A DNA stretch of 64,000 bases from Candidatus Brevefilum sp. Lineage in GTDB: Bacteria > Chloroflexota > Anaerolineae > Anaerolineales > Anaerolineaceae. A model generated the notes under the pieces. That model did not search any database and was not told where the DNA came from. It worked only from the letters and a program-made list of their open reading frames with translations. Below, piece by piece: positions 23,835 through 31,739 of the stretch (position 1 is its first letter; each line of letters opens with the position of its first letter). The stretch is from contig JARGGB010000005.1 in assembly GCA_029210815.1 (NCBI GenBank), forward strand, positions 1-64,000. Reading direction: 5' to 3'. The position numbers and the translations under genes were made by a program.

Positions 23835-25165
23835 GGGTGTCTAGAATCTTGTGAAAATGGAATTTCACAGGGGCCACCGATCCTCAAACCGAATGGCTAA
23901 TTGGTTGAGTATCAATGGCCAATTTCGGATGGGGGCTGTCCATTTCTTCGTAATGTCCATCGTGGCCAAATAAAGCAATTTTCGTACAGACTGTTCCGTA
24001 GGAAAGGAACCTTTATTCTTGATCACTTTCCTTAGTTGTCTATGATACCCCTCGACCGTGTTGGTTGTATAGATCAAACGGCGGATCTCTTGGGGAAACT
24101 CAAAGAAGGTCGCCAAATCTTCCCAGTTGTTTTGCCAGGAGCGGACCGCTGCACCATACTTGCCGCCCCAAATTTCTTCTAACTTGAGTAGATTCGCTTC
24201 GGCCTCTTCTCGGGTAGCCGCCTGATATATCTTTTTCAGGTCAGCCATGAAAGCTTTTCGATCTTTCCAAACCACATATTTCAGGCTGTATCGGATCTGG
24301 TGAATAATGCAACGCTGCACCTTGGTTTTAGGGAATACAGAGTGGATAGCATCTTTGAATCCTGATAATCCATCAATCGCAGCCAGGAAAACATCTTGCA
24401 CGACACGGTTCTGAAGATCAGTTATCATGGAGAGCCAAAAATTTGAACCTTCTGCCCCATCACCTATCCAATGACCTAAAATCTCTCTATGACCGTCTAA
24501 ATCAATTCCCAGCACGTTGTAGACTGCCACATTGGCGATTTTACCGTCTCTTTTGAGCTTGATATGGATCGCATCCAAAAAGAGCATCGCATATACTGGC
24601 GCTAATGGACGATTTTGCCAACTCTCTACCATTGGCCAGACTTTATCGGTTATTGCACTGATGGTGTCCGGGGAAACATCAATCCCATACAGCTCCGTCA
24701 GCATATCCTGGATGTCTCGCGTGGAAACACCCTTAGCATACATCGCAATGACTTTTTGCTCAATTTCATTGCTGTTCTTTTTCAATAGCGCAGATTGAAA
24801 TTCCCCATTTCGATCTCGAGGCACTTTGATTTCAGCATCACCACCAGATGTGCGCATCTTGCGTGTATAGTGACCATTGCGACTGTTCCCTGAGTTTCTA
24901 CCTTCTGCTTGATAGGGCTCATAACCTAATTGGGAGGTTAGTTCTGCTTCCAGCATCTCTTCGATGGTCTTGGAAAATAGCTTCGCAAAGATGCCTTCTT
25001 TCCCATAAAAATCGTCGATTGAGGTCGCCTTGCCCAGCTCACGTACTACCTCTTCTGCATTGGGCATATGTTCCTGGATGTCTTTCTGGTTCTTTTTGTT
25101 CATGGGTTTTTCCTTGCTTTTTCAGTCTATTAGGATAACCCATTTACACAATTTTTCCGATACCC
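23835..25165 (-). mobile_element. IS256-family insertion sequence
   Basis: The element is bounded by imperfect inverted repeats at 23835-23860 and 25140-25165 (19 of 26 positions match; both begin GGGT.TC and share TTGTG and AAATGG blocks) and holds one intact transposase gene. Its length of ~1.33 kb is normal for IS256. I see no 8-9 base target duplication at the flanks: the left flank is in an IS30 remnant and the right flank is unrelated. A deletion or recombination next to the element is therefore likely. Confidence 0.85.
23865..25103 (-). CDS. IS256-family (Mutator-type) transposase
   Basis: This intact 412-residue transposase has the usual family length. The DDE triad is visible as D177 in FLDAIHIK, D244 in AAIDGLSGF and E351 in NTVEGYHRQLRK. 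The motif around HQIRYSLKYV and the C/H segment before it (RCIIHQ) are also typical. The start ATG at 25103 is followed by a Lys/Asn-rich N-terminus. The gene fills the space between the inverted repeats and should be transposition-competent. It is encoded opposite to the upstream polysaccharide cassette. Confidence 0.95.
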   Translation of the reverse strand: MNKKNQKDIQEHMPNAEEVVRELGKATSIDDFYGKEGIFAKLFSKTIEEMLEAELTSQLGYEPYQAEGRNSGNSRNGHYTRKMRTSGGDAEIKVPRDRNGEFQSALLKKNSNEIEQKVIAMYAKGVSTRDIQDMLTELYGIDVSPDTISAITDKVWPMVESWQNRPLAPVYAMLFLDAIHIKLKRDGKIANVAVYNVLGIDLDGHREILGHWIGDGAEGSNFWLSMITDLQNRVVQDVFLAAIDGLSGFKDAIHSVFPKTKVQRCIIHQIRYSLKYVVWKDRKAFMADLKKIYQAATREEAEANLLKLEEIWGGKYGAAVRSWQNNWEDLATFFEFPQEIRRLIYTTNTVEGYHRQLRKVIKNKGSFPTEQSVRKLLYLATMDITKKWTAPIRNWPLILNQLAIRFEDRWPL

Positions 25166-25311
25166 TCTTTTTATTGGATGCTATCAGGAATTTTTTGGCC
25201 TCTTTTGTATTTGATAATCGTATTTGTGGTTTTTTAATGTGCTAGTTTTTTCAGTGAAGTCATATATGTAATTTCAATCTATGATGAGGTTTGTAGATTC
25301 CTCTGTAGATA

Positions 25312-26217
25312 TTAGATAAAGCTGTCAATAGGTCCATGCGCTTTGTGAGCTTCAACCAAATCTTCATCCAGCATTTGGATATATTTTCTTGTCATCTCAA
25401 GACTTGAATGCCCCATCATCGCTTGTAACTGAATAAGGTTCATCCCAGCGCGCAATGATAATGTAGCAAAGGTTCTTCTTAAAGCATGTGGTGTTATATG
25501 AAAGCCGGCACGGTTACCAATTCTAAGCAAAGCTGACCTAAGCCCATTTGGTGAAAGACGTTTTCCGCCAGCTATTTGCAAAACGGGTTGGTCATCCTCA
25601 TGGTTAATATCTCTCCGATATGCTAATAGTGCACGTCGGGTTTTTATTCCAGCAACAACTGACCTAGCTTTTCCACCTTTACCTCTAGCCACTCTCACTA
25701 TGCCTGATGAGATGTCTATATCCCCCCAGTTTAGCGCGCAAATCTCTGCCCTGCGTAATCCTGTATCGACTAAAAGCATAATGATGGCTTTATCCCTTTT
25801 GGTTGTGCAAGCGTCTAAAGCCTTTTTAACTTCTGATGCGGAGAGTACAAGCAATCGCTTTTTTGCGATGGTTGGCATTCTGAATTCTGGTATTTCTGAA
25901 ATGTAATTCTCTTTGTGCCAGAATTGAACCAGTGTTTTGATGGCTCTGGCGTGACCATGTATATATGAATCGCTTAATTCTTGTGCTACCAGTGAAGCGA
26001 GGTATGCTCTGATATACCTGGCAGACACTCCCTCTGGTTCTGTGACGCCGTTCTCTTCAAGATAGTTTACAAACCGGCCGGCTGTGAAATGGTAGAATCG
26101 AATTGTCTTTGGGCTGCATAGCATCGCTTGTCTGGATAGGATAAAGTCGGTATAAGCATCCTGTAATTCATACGAAGCTACTGCCCATCTCTGTTGTAAA
26201 TCGGTTTGCTGAGACAT
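25312..26217 (-). CDS. Tyrosine recombinase/integrase next to tRNA-Gly
   Basis: This 301-residue protein has an N-terminal SAM-like core-binding domain (~20-105) and a C-terminal catalytic domain with all tyrosine-recombinase residues: R155 (TGLRRAE), K180/K183 region, H244 and R247 (HALRR), H270 (MMGHSS) and Y279 (RKYIQM). Its size is that of XerC/D-type or small phage/island integrases. It is transcribed in the same direction as the tRNA-Gly gene and begins 67 bases downstream of the tRNA 3' end, the normal place for an integrase using a tRNA attachment site. Its start codon lies just beyond the tRNA terminator hairpin. No excisionase or other phage gene is seen. Confidence 0.9.
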   Translation of the reverse strand: MSQQTDLQQRWAVASYELQDAYTDFILSRQAMLCSPKTIRFYHFTAGRFVNYLEENGVTEPEGVSARYIRAYLASLVAQELSDSYIHGHARAIKTLVQFWHKENYISEIPEFRMPTIAKKRLLVLSASEVKKALDACTTKRDKAIIMLLVDTGLRRAEICALNWGDIDISSGIVRVARGKGGKARSVVAGIKTRRALLAYRRDINHEDDQPVLQIAGGKRLSPNGLRSALLRIGNRAGFHITPHALRRTFATLSLRAGMNLIQLQAMMGHSSLEMTRKYIQMLDEDLVEAHKAHGPIDSFI

Positions 26218-26218
26218 G

Positions 26219-26254
26219 AAAAAACCACCTTTCTGCAGTAGAATCGGTGGTTTT
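26219..26254 (-). terminator. Rho-independent terminator of the tRNA-Gly gene
   Basis: On the minus strand AAAACCACC (26254-26246) pairs with GGTGGTTTT (26229-26221), followed by a T-run to 26219. It sits 31 bases after the tRNA 3' end and almost touches the integrase start codon, so the integrase needs its own promoter or read-through. Confidence 0.75.
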
Positions 26255-26284
26255 ACGGGGAAATTGACTTATTATTCCTTTATA

Positions 26285-26356
26285 AGCGGGCGACGAGATT
26301 CGAACTCGCGAATGGTAGCTTGGGAAGCTACTGCCTTACCACTTGGCTACGCCCGC
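26285..26356 (-). tRNA. tRNA-Gly (anticodon CCC)
   Basis: On the minus strand the acceptor stem GCGGGCG pairs with CGCCCGC, followed by discriminator T. The D arm contains GCCAAGTGGTAAGGC. The anticodon loop TTCCCAA, with anticodon CCC, is closed by GTAGC/GCTAC. The T arm GCGAGTTCGAATCTCGT carries the TTCGAAT loop. The gene is 72 bases and CCA is not encoded. U at position 73 fits tRNA-Gly. Confidence 0.95.
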
Positions 26357-26372
26357 AGTCTTACAGTCCTAT

Positions 26373-26400
26373 ATTTTACCGCGATTGGGTGATTTTGCAA
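26373..26400 (-). promoter_or_regulatory. Candidate promoter of the tRNA-Gly gene
   Basis: On the minus strand a -35-like TTGCAA (26400-26395) and a -10-like TAAAAT (26378-26373) are 16 bases apart. Transcription would start about 10 bases upstream of the mature tRNA 5' end. Confidence 0.45.
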
Positions 26401-26470
26401 ATTGATTTTGCAGGCGTGATCGTTATTTTTCGCAACTACTTTTTCTTAATAAAGCCTTAACCATGGTTAT

Positions 26471-26499
26471 TTGACAATAAAGATAATATAAGGTAAATT
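26471..26499 (+). promoter_or_regulatory. Candidate promoter of the OsmC-like gene
   Basis: A consensus -35 TTGACA at 26471-26476 is followed after 17 bases by TAAATT at 26494-26499. The predicted start at about 26506 lies 48 bases before the gene and coincides with a palindromic operator-like site. Confidence 0.55.
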
Positions 26500-26505
26500 T
26501 CTATA

Positions 26506-26521
26506 TGTGAAATTCTTCACA
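26506..26521. promoter_or_regulatory. CRP/FNR-type palindrome overlapping the OsmC transcription start
   Basis: TGTGAAATTCTTCACA has the full TGTGA-N6-TCACA form recognised by CRP-type regulators and also reads as the perfect inverted repeat TGTGAA-N4-TTCACA. It lies 6 bases after the predicted -10, a position that favours repression. The regulator is unknown. Confidence 0.5.
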
Positions 26522-26553
26522 ATCAAAAATTTTATCAATATAAAGGAGTAAAA

Positions 26554-26997
26554 ATGCCTGTCGCAACATTCAAAGCAAGCAGTAAGTGGGTAGAGGGATT
26601 AAAAGTGGATACAAAAGTGAGAGATTTTTCAATTCGCATGGATGAGCCGGCGAACCTTGGCGGTTCAGATACCGGCATGAACCCGGTTGAAGCACAATTA
26701 GCCGCTTTAGGCTCGTGTTTAACCATCGTTGCTGCTGCTTTTGCCAAACAGCACAATATCGATTTGCAGGAATTTTGGGTCGAGCTTGAAGGTGATCTGG
26801 ACCCGGACGGTTTCTTAAAGGGAAAACCCGGTGTGCGAAATGGATTCCAGGAAGTTCGCGTCATCCCACATATTAAGACCAGTTCATCAGAAGAGGATGT
26901 CCAGAAATTTATGGCATTCATCAAGTCGCGGTGTCCTGTCAGCGATAATATGTCAAACGACACAAGGGTTATTGCATCAGATCCCAAGTTTGTTTAA
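26554..26997 (+). CDS. OsmC/Ohr-family protein (peroxide or organic-hydroperoxide detoxification)
   Basis: This 147-residue protein has the OsmC fold pattern: an N-terminal beta part with NPVEAQLAALGSCLT, where C55 is the first redox cysteine, and C127 in SRCPVSDN as the second. This two-cysteine spacing is the thiol peroxidase pair of OsmC/Ohr proteins that reduce hydroperoxides. AAGGAG at 26543-26548 precedes ATG 26554 by five bases. It is a single-gene unit with its own promoter, a palindromic operator-like site and a strong terminator. The exact subgroup (OsmC, Ohr or YhfA-like) cannot be settled by eye. Confidence 0.88.
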   Translation: MPVATFKASSKWVEGLKVDTKVRDFSIRMDEPANLGGSDTGMNPVEAQLAALGSCLTIVAAAFAKQHNIDLQEFWVELEGDLDPDGFLKGKPGVRNGFQEVRVIPHIKTSSSEEDVQKFMAFIKSRCPVSDNMSNDTRVIASDPKFV

Positions 26998-27021
26998 TCG
27001 AATTTGATCGTGTTGAATTCC

Positions 27022-27054
27022 GGAGCTGTGAACAGTCACAGCTCCTATTTATTT
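27022..27054 (+). terminator. Rho-independent terminator after the OsmC-like gene
   Basis: GGAGCTGTGA at 27022-27031 pairs with TCACAGCTCC at 27036-27045 around the tetraloop ACAG and is followed by a T-rich tail TATTTATTT. Confidence 0.85.
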
Positions 27055-27152
27055 AATCATGAGAAAAAAGTTGAAAATCGCAAATTTGCTGTTGCCGTTT
27101 TCCAATTGTAAACCACCGCTCCATCACTGGAAAAAAGTGTAAGATTAAAGCA

Positions 27153-27161
27153 TGCTATAAT
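27153..27161 (+). promoter_or_regulatory. Extended -10 promoter upstream of the dehydrogenase gene
   Basis: TGCTATAAT carries a perfect -10 (TATAAT 27156-27161) with the extended TGN element. No good -35 is present, as is common for extended -10 promoters. The leader would be about 110 bases. Confidence 0.5.
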
Positions 27162-27277
27162 ATAGCGATCTTTTTTTGGCCTTCAATTCATCCATTGAAC
27201 ATGGGTCGTGAGAGGTGCTAAAATTTTGATTATGTCGATCTTATCAATCAAACCACAAATGAAGGGATGAAACTTAT

Positions 27278-28174
27278 ATGTTGAAAGTAGGCTATATTGG
27301 TTTAGGTATCATGGGGAAATCCATGGCTCGGAACATCATGAAAGCGGGACATGAGGTCGTCGTCCATAACCGCAGCCGCGGAAGTGTTAATGAACTGGTC
27401 AGCGAAGGGGCGATTGAAGGGCATTCACCAGCAGATGTTGCTTCGCAGGTGGATGTTGTAATCACCAATCTCCCTGATTCGCCCGATGTTGAATTGGTCG
27501 CTTTAGGAAAAGACGGCATTATCGAAGGTGCGCACGAGGGATTGATCTATGTTGATAACTCCACAATCAAACCTGCAACTGCCAGGAAGGTCGGTGAGAA
27601 ACTGGCTGAGAAAGGCGTTTTGATGCTGGATGCGCCTGTCAGCGGTGGGGATGTAGGCGCACAACAGGGCACGCTGACCATAATGGTGGGCGGCGCTGAA
27701 GAAGCGTTGGAAAAGGTCAGGCCTGTCCTGGAAGCGATGGGAAAGACGATCACACATGTGGGTGGCGCCGGAGACGGTCAAATTGCTAAAGCCGCCAATC
27801 AGATCATGGTTGCCGCACAAATGGTCGCCATGGGTGAGCTTTTAGTTTTGGCTCTAAAAGCCGGTGCAGACCCGGAGAAGGTCGTTCAGGCAATCAGGGG
27901 CGGTGCTGCAGGATGCTGGACTTTGGATAACAAACCCCAGCGATTGTTCAGCGGGAATCGCGGTCCTGGTTTTAAGGCATATATGCAGGCGAAGGACCTC
28001 GGCATTATTATGGATACAGCCCGGGAATACGGCATTCCGCTCCCGTCTGCTGCCGTTCATACGCAGCTTTATAATGCCATGTTAGAAATGGGGATGGCTG
28101 ACCTGGATAATTCAGCTGTGCTGGGTGTGATTGAGAAACTTGCAGGGACAGAGCTTAAGACTCGATCGAGTTAA
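27278..28174 (+). CDS. Beta-hydroxyacid dehydrogenase (3-hydroxyisobutyrate / tartronate semialdehyde reductase family)
   Basis: This 298-residue NAD(P)-dependent enzyme has the Rossmann motif GYIGLGIMGKSMARN at the N-terminus, NLPDSPDV, the substrate-binding DAPVSGGDVGAQQGTL (118-133) and catalytic K171 in GDGQIAKAANQIMV. These are the four signatures of the 3-hydroxyisobutyrate dehydrogenase family, which includes 2-hydroxy-3-oxopropionate (tartronate semialdehyde) reductase. Substrate cannot be fixed from sequence. The gene stands alone behind an extended -10 promoter and overlaps the end of the convergent CotH gene by four bases. Confidence 0.9.
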   Translation: MLKVGYIGLGIMGKSMARNIMKAGHEVVVHNRSRGSVNELVSEGAIEGHSPADVASQVDVVITNLPDSPDVELVALGKDGIIEGAHEGLIYVDNSTIKPATARKVGEKLAEKGVLMLDAPVSGGDVGAQQGTLTIMVGGAEEALEKVRPVLEAMGKTITHVGGAGDGQIAKAANQIMVAAQMVAMGELLVLALKAGADPEKVVQAIRGGAAGCWTLDNKPQRLFSGNRGPGFKAYMQAKDLGIIMDTAREYGIPLPSAAVHTQLYNAMLEMGMADLDNSAVLGVIEKLAGTELKTRSS

Positions 28175-30978
28175 TCTGTTTCAGATGCCTCGAAGACGGG
28201 GGTGATTGCGAGATCATTTTCCAGGAGGATGCTGATTGTTTCATCCTCTGCAATGTTTGGGTCAACACCCTCCCAATGTGAAAATTGATAGCCTGGTTGT
28301 GGAATCGCAGCCAGGCTAATTGGTATCTCGTTGAAATAAATTCCTGACCATGATGCAGGATCTTCAATTCCGGGTGTCCCGTTGACAATATTAATCGAGT
28401 TGATGCGGATATAACCGTGTTTGGGATTGCTTTTTAGATTGATCACCGACATTCCGTTAAGACCAAAGGTTTCAAGGATGTGACTTCTAACAACATCCGG
28501 CCTTTTTATTGCGAATTCCCGGATCACATCGATATTGGCATGCCATTGATCAATAGAATTGTTCATGCTGGACCAACGCACGATGTGTTTCTCAATATCC
28601 CCTTCAAGGGCTGCCGCCATGCTGTCAATTTCAGATAGGAATTGCTCGGGCAAAAAGGCTGTGTTTAGCAAATCAGCATAGCGGTTGATAAACGCAATTT
28701 GGTAATCAGGATTCTTCATCAAGGTATTCAGAATCAGGGTGTAGTCCCGTTCCAAAGAGACAAACTCCGTCATGTTCTTTTCATATTTTATAAATCCGGA
28801 ATCAAAATCGATGATCATCCAGCGCCAACGCCCATCCTGTCCGTAGGGGTCATCAGGATTTGTATTATCTGTCTTCATTTTCCAGAATTTGACGTTGTTT
28901 TCCAACCAATCATCATTGGCAGCATACATGTATATAATCTGGTTCTCAATGAAATTCTCAATGTCTATTTGTTCTTCGAGATTTTCATAGAAATCATCAT
29001 TGAGATCCGCCTGTCCTTTTATGAATTCAAGCAAAGCTAAAAATTCATTTTCAGCAGGATTTTGGCTGTAAAAGTCTTCGTACTTGCTGACCTCGTATAT
29101 CAGCACCCTGTCAGGGTCAATCCCATAATGATTTTCAATGTAATATTCGTCCATTCGTTCACGAATGTTCAGTATCCCCCAGTAATTTCCATTCAAGAAA
29201 ACGTTCACAGGTTGATAAGCCTGAGTATCCATGCTGGTGTGGTCAACCAGCCTGTGCATCAGGGCATCCCGGAAGAATGCCAAATTCCAATCGTTGCCGG
29301 AATTTCGCAAGATCAAAGTTTTAAACTGATCAACAGGAATGCCAGTGCCTGTCCCCATCAGACCTGGGAAGAATTCATTTTCCATGGTCTCAAACTGGTC
29401 ATAATTATTCTCGCCATAGAGCCTGAATGACTTTTGGGATAAATTCCTCGATGTTTGCCCGTGAAGTCTGAACAGAACCTCAGATGTGTAGGTTAATTCG
29501 ACATTGGTTTTGAAATAATCGAGATGGAGGGGACGTTCCCATTTTTTCCCTCGCCGGCGGTAGTTGCCCGTTGTTGCAATACCAATTTCAGGATCATAGA
29601 GGTTGTCCGGGTCTGTCACCAGGGATATGGTTGGCAACGTGAATGCCTCACTGCTTGATGGCCCAACCAGGTATGTTCTGGTGGTGACCGGGCTGGTTTC
29701 CAACCCGTCATCCGTGATAATCCTTGCCCGAATGACATCAGCCCTGGTTGTTTCTATGCTGTCAAAGGCTTTGCTATCGATCCAAATCGGATCGATATAT
29801 TTTTGAGACTTCTTTGATGGCACAGCGCCGTCCAGGGTGTAATAAATTGACGCACCTGCCAGATCGCTTTCAAGTGTCAGGTAAAAGGCTTCCTCGTAGA
29901 AACCAGAATCATGAGAACATTCTGGTGCTGGGAGCACCGATGTATTGATATAAAGGGGGTATTTGGTGTGGATATTTTGCCAATAAGGAATGAGTTCACT
30001 AAATTTTAGGGGGTCGTTGGGGATTTTATTCTCCAGGATATCCAAATAGGCTTTGATATCATTTTCAGGGTCATCCTGCAGTGCGCCCTGTGCCATTAAT
30101 TGAACGAGCACGGAGATATCCCTGATGCCGCTATTTCTCAGGTTCAATCTTTGTAAATTTGTCAGGGCTTCCAGGGAGTCTATTTGATCTCCAATGGGAA
30201 CATTCCTGAGGATCAAAGTTTCGAGGTTGACAAGACCGCTGATAGGTGAAATATAGTGGATATCAGGATTGGAATGCAAGTTCAGGTAGTTTAATCCTGT
30301 TAAATCCCTGATCCCGGAAATATCCTCCAAATTATTCTGCCTGAGATTCAATTCCTCAAGGCTTGAAAGCGTCTCAAGCCCTTCCAAATCCACGATGTGG
30401 TTTTTAGTGAGATCCAGGGTTTTAAGATTTGAAAAATTTGCAAGGGGGCTCAGATTAGTAACGTGGTTATCGATCAGACTCAAGTTTTCAAGGCTTGTAA
30501 AGTCCTTAAGTACACGCAAATCTGACAGGCGGATTACGGACTTGTCATCTAATTCGAGGGTGTTGTGGTCAAGGTTTAAGGCGGTCAGCTTGAGATTGGC
30601 TAATTGATCAAAGTTAGCAGTTTTGAGATCAACCAGGTGGTTATAACCCAGGTCGAGACTGTGCAATTTCGTGAGCGATCCCAGGGGACGAACATCAACG
30701 ATCTTGTTCTCTCGCAGATTGAGGACCTCAAGATTCCTGAAATATTCAATTCCAGAAATATCCTGGATGTCTTTCGTGCCTAAATCCAGTTTGACAAAAT
30801 TCAATAACTGACTTTTGTAAATCGGTTTGGAGTAGTAGTTTAATTTTTCCCTGACAGCAAATTCGAAATTCGGGTCAGCAAAAGTGACCGGCTCATCAAC
30901 GAAAGTCGCCGCAATGAACAAACCAATTAATACCATGCCCAGGGCAAAGAATAAAATAACTTTCCTTGCGATTGTCAT
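28171..30978 (-). CDS. Membrane-anchored LRR/CotH-kinase protein
   Basis: This 935-residue protein starts with one transmembrane anchor (~6-26). Leucine-rich repeats of the internalin type (~55-320) show LxxLxxLxLxxN units. A chitobiase/Fn3-associated segment follows (~345-450: ECSHDSGFYEEAFYLTLES, IYYTLDG). The CotH domain (~460-790) contains RLHGQTSRNLSQKSFRLY, NDWNLAFFRDALMHRL, NVFLNGNYWGILNIRERMDE and WMIIDFDSGF. An InlB-B-repeat-like end (~850-930) contains GYQFSHWEG. CotH proteins are atypical secreted kinases that phosphorylate surface proteins. The anchor places the domains outside the cell, and the LRRs may bring substrate specificity. It is the last gene of a DUF4956-VTC-CotH set, starting one base after the VTC gene's stop. 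Confidence 0.9.
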   Translation of the reverse strand: MTIARKVILFFALGMVLIGLFIAATFVDEPVTFADPNFEFAVREKLNYYSKPIYKSQLLNFVKLDLGTKDIQDISGIEYFRNLEVLNLRENKIVDVRPLGSLTKLHSLDLGYNHLVDLKTANFDQLANLKLTALNLDHNTLELDDKSVIRLSDLRVLKDFTSLENLSLIDNHVTNLSPLANFSNLKTLDLTKNHIVDLEGLETLSSLEELNLRQNNLEDISGIRDLTGLNYLNLHSNPDIHYISPISGLVNLETLILRNVPIGDQIDSLEALTNLQRLNLRNSGIRDISVLVQLMAQGALQDDPENDIKAYLDILENKIPNDPLKFSELIPYWQNIHTKYPLYINTSVLPAPECSHDSGFYEEAFYLTLESDLAGASIYYTLDGAVPSKKSQKYIDPIWIDSKAFDSIETTRADVIRARIITDDGLETSPVTTRTYLVGPSSSEAFTLPTISLVTDPDNLYDPEIGIATTGNYRRRGKKWERPLHLDYFKTNVELTYTSEVLFRLHGQTSRNLSQKSFRLYGENNYDQFETMENEFFPGLMGTGTGIPVDQFKTLILRNSGNDWNLAFFRDALMHRLVDHTSMDTQAYQPVNVFLNGNYWGILNIRERMDEYYIENHYGIDPDRVLIYEVSKYEDFYSQNPAENEFLALLEFIKGQADLNDDFYENLEEQIDIENFIENQIIYMYAANDDWLENNVKFWKMKTDNTNPDDPYGQDGRWRWMIIDFDSGFIKYEKNMTEFVSLERDYTLILNTLMKNPDYQIAFINRYADLLNTAFLPEQFLSEIDSMAAALEGDIEKHIVRWSSMNNSIDQWHANIDVIREFAIKRPDVVRSHILETFGLNGMSVINLKSNPKHGYIRINSINIVNGTPGIEDPASWSGIYFNEIPISLAAIPQPGYQFSHWEGVDPNIAEDETISILLENDLAITPVFEASETD

Positions 30979-30979
30979 T

Positions 30980-31723
30980 TTACCGATGACTCCATGCTGG
31001 ATGGATCAAATCCGGTCGGCTTGCTTGAACACCGTAAACAAACTTGCTGTTGGCTGCAAGGCACAATCCGTAATCCTTGATAACCTTGTTCAACCAGGCT
31101 GGGACGCTGCCCTGGTGTTTGATTTCCATCACAACCATCTGATCGTGATGAATGTGCCAAAAGATGTGCTCCGGAAAGAGCTGATTTGTTGAGGCACTTT
31201 TTATCCTGTGATCGAATGTGATCCTGATATCATTGCCGTCAATGGTTTGGTAGCCTTCTCGCTGGTATTCAACAAGGGCTTTCGGGAGCAAATTCAGCAA
31301 ATGGCTTTGGCGTTCAAATTCCACCAGCACCGGGTCCTTACGATTGTCCCAATTGCGATGACGCAGAAAGGAGTCACAATCTTCCCAGGTGATGTAAGCG
31401 CCATATTTGGTCGTCAGGTTGGCTTGCCTGACCTTCATCTCAACACGAATGTCTGGTGACTCACTAGCTTCACTGCCGTAGGTTCGAATCCGAAATTTGA
31501 TTCGGTCGCTGTTGCCGTTGACTTTTTCCATAAAAAGCCTGTAGGTGTAGGTGTCGAAATACAAGCTCCTCACCAAATACTTCTTGTCCGGTGACTTTTT
31601 TGTGAAAAGGTCTTTTTTAAGATATGGATAAAGGGCGCTTTTTACGGAAAAATATTGATTAATGGGGCAGCGATATTTCCGTTCAAAACGGGATGTTTCA
31701 ATGAAGCGCTCGTCAATATTCAT
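30980..31723 (-). CDS. VTC-domain protein (polyphosphate polymerase-like)
   Basis: Starting at ATG 31723 (MNIDERF) the protein has 247 residues; an earlier in-frame ATG at 31780 would overlap the upstream gene and is less likely. The VTC fold is recognisable from ERKYRCP near the N-terminus, SLYFDTYTY, IKFRIRTYG, RVEMKVRQ, LVEYQREGY, ITFDHRIK and VVMEIKHQG. Basic and acidic residues line a tunnel-type triphosphate-tunnel fold. In yeast Vtc4 this domain makes polyphosphate from ATP. In bacteria VTC proteins are commonly found next to CotH and DUF4956 genes, as here. The product of this version is not established. It lies 16 bases after the DUF4956 stop. Confidence 0.85.
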   Translation of the reverse strand: MNIDERFIETSRFERKYRCPINQYFSVKSALYPYLKKDLFTKKSPDKKYLVRSLYFDTYTYRLFMEKVNGNSDRIKFRIRTYGSEASESPDIRVEMKVRQANLTTKYGAYITWEDCDSFLRHRNWDNRKDPVLVEFERQSHLLNLLPKALVEYQREGYQTIDGNDIRITFDHRIKSASTNQLFPEHIFWHIHHDQMVVMEIKHQGSVPAWLNKVIKDYGLCLAANSKFVYGVQASRPDLIHPAWSHR

Positions 31724-31739
31724 GGGTCGGAAAATTATA

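Noticed and set aside
26285-26310. A second copy of the tRNA-Gly 3' end as attachment site
   Set aside because: I found no matching copy elsewhere in the window, so an island boundary pair cannot be claimed.
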